Positions 19,920 to 20,435 of a DNA stretch of 20,435 bases are shown one piece after another. Below the pieces are notes generated by a model, which was not told the origin of the DNA, ran no database searches, and saw only the letters and a program-made list of their open reading frames with translations. A program made the translations under genes and the position numbers. The number at the start of each line of letters is the position of its first letter. Position 1 is the first letter of the stretch. Source of the DNA: Nemertoderma westbladi (taxonomy: Eukaryota; Xenacoelomorpha; Nemertodermatida; Nemertodermatidae); NCBI GenBank assembly GCA_032718475.1, contig JAUCBJ010001706.1, positions 1 through 20,435 of the forward strand, read 5' to 3'.

Positions 19920-20022
19920 GGGGGGGGGGGGGTCACGCAGAGGCCCCGAGCACGCCGCGGCCCCAAGCACGCCAGGGCCCCACCCCCCACATAGCCAATA
20001 CTATGGGGGGGGGGGGGGGGGG
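19920..20022 (+). repeat. GC-rich patch with two G runs and a 17-bp tandem repeat
   Basis: Thirteen G at 19920-19932 and eighteen G at 20005-20022 enclose a 17-bp tandem pair starting GGCCCC and containing AGCACGCC (19942-19958, 19959-19975). CATAG/CTATG next to the second run can pair, bringing a C run against the G run. It stands out against the AT-rich surroundings. Confidence 0.8.
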
Positions 20023-20435
20023 AAGGGTGCACCCCCTCCCAACTGCATGGGCTTGGCGTGCCTATTTGAGAAATTTATTTGGGTATTATATTAGTTTAAT
20101 TTTGGGCTTGAGTTGAGCATAATTCGATGTAAGGCAGTGTTATAGTACTATTCGCTTTGTATGCCTATAGGAAGCCTATGTGAAATCCAGATATCCCACA
20201 CAAGTCCCGGGTAAGGTCCCTAATCCATAGCCAGAGAATTTGTAGTGGAAATAAAGGTGGAATCTCAGACCTGCCACCTATATTTTGGCGGTAAATTCAA
20301 GTCTGTTGTATCATTAAATGCAGGAATAGACTAAACTGCTAAGCCTAATACTGATGATGATGTAATTGAATCAGAATACATTTCGTATCTGTTTAATGGC
20401 CCATCAGCCCATGCCATGGTGTACCGGTGTACTAG

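Larger units (their letters stand above)
19410..20435. other. Hrd1 5' flank, no further gene recognised
   Basis: About 1 kb upstream of the Hrd1 start. It contains the candidate TATA word, a GTTAGG/CCTAAC hairpin near 19630-19652, the CAGCCAG cluster and the G-rich patch. Readable frames here are low-complexity and lack family resemblance. I see no ERSE (CCAAT-N9-CCACG) or UPRE that would show unfolded-protein-response control. Confidence 0.5.

Noticed and set aside
19443-19970. Minus-strand open frame 19662-19970 and plus-strand frames over the G-rich patch
   Set aside because: Low-complexity glycine/proline peptides from G and C runs, with no family resemblance.

Overview
This is a piece of a nuclear animal genome, most likely an arthropod and probably an insect. 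It holds a spliced, intron-containing gene for the ER ubiquitin ligase Hrd1/synoviolin whose RING sequence is closest to arthropod versions known to me, a non-LTR retrotransposon, two unrelated satellite arrays and AT-rich spacers. There are no bacterial-style operons, ribosome binding sites, tRNA, rRNA or CRISPR arrays. The species cannot be fixed from the sequence alone.

Layout. 1-2624: a tandem satellite with a 13-bp monomer (consensus CGGACGGCTAATA), open at the left edge. 2625-6201: a non-LTR (LINE-type) retrotransposon inserted into that satellite, with a frameshifted ORF1, an ORF2 (endonuclease and reverse transcriptase) interrupted by one stop codon and apparently short at its C-terminus, a polyadenylation signal and an A tail. 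It is flanked by a direct repeat of up to 34 bp that restores the satellite register when one copy is removed. 6202-6807: the same satellite continues and ends. 6808-7242: AT-rich spacer. 7243-8373: an inverted-repeat (foldback-like) element of diverged units of about 160 bp, containing a run of 22 G. 8374-8790: spacer. 8791-15096: a second, unrelated satellite with a 44-bp monomer, about 143 copies, with local dimer and trimer higher-order forms. 15097-15514: 3' flank and probable 3' UTR of Hrd1. 15515-19409, minus strand: the Hrd1 coding region in four exons (298 + 54 + 151 + 143 residues = 646 aa). 19410-20435: 5' flank with a possible TATA box, a cluster of CAGCCAG repeats and two long G runs.

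The only apparently functional protein gene is Hrd1, the membrane RING E3 ligase of ER-associated degradation. Everything else is repeat or selfish DNA. The history that can be read is: the 13-bp satellite expanded first, the retrotransposon then inserted in it, and a separate 44-bp satellite expanded to within about 180 bp of the Hrd1 poly(A) signal. I found no evidence for a new multi-gene system. The observations most worth a second look are the register-preserving insertion, the nested structure of both satellites, the foldback element, and the Hrd1 RING exon junction.
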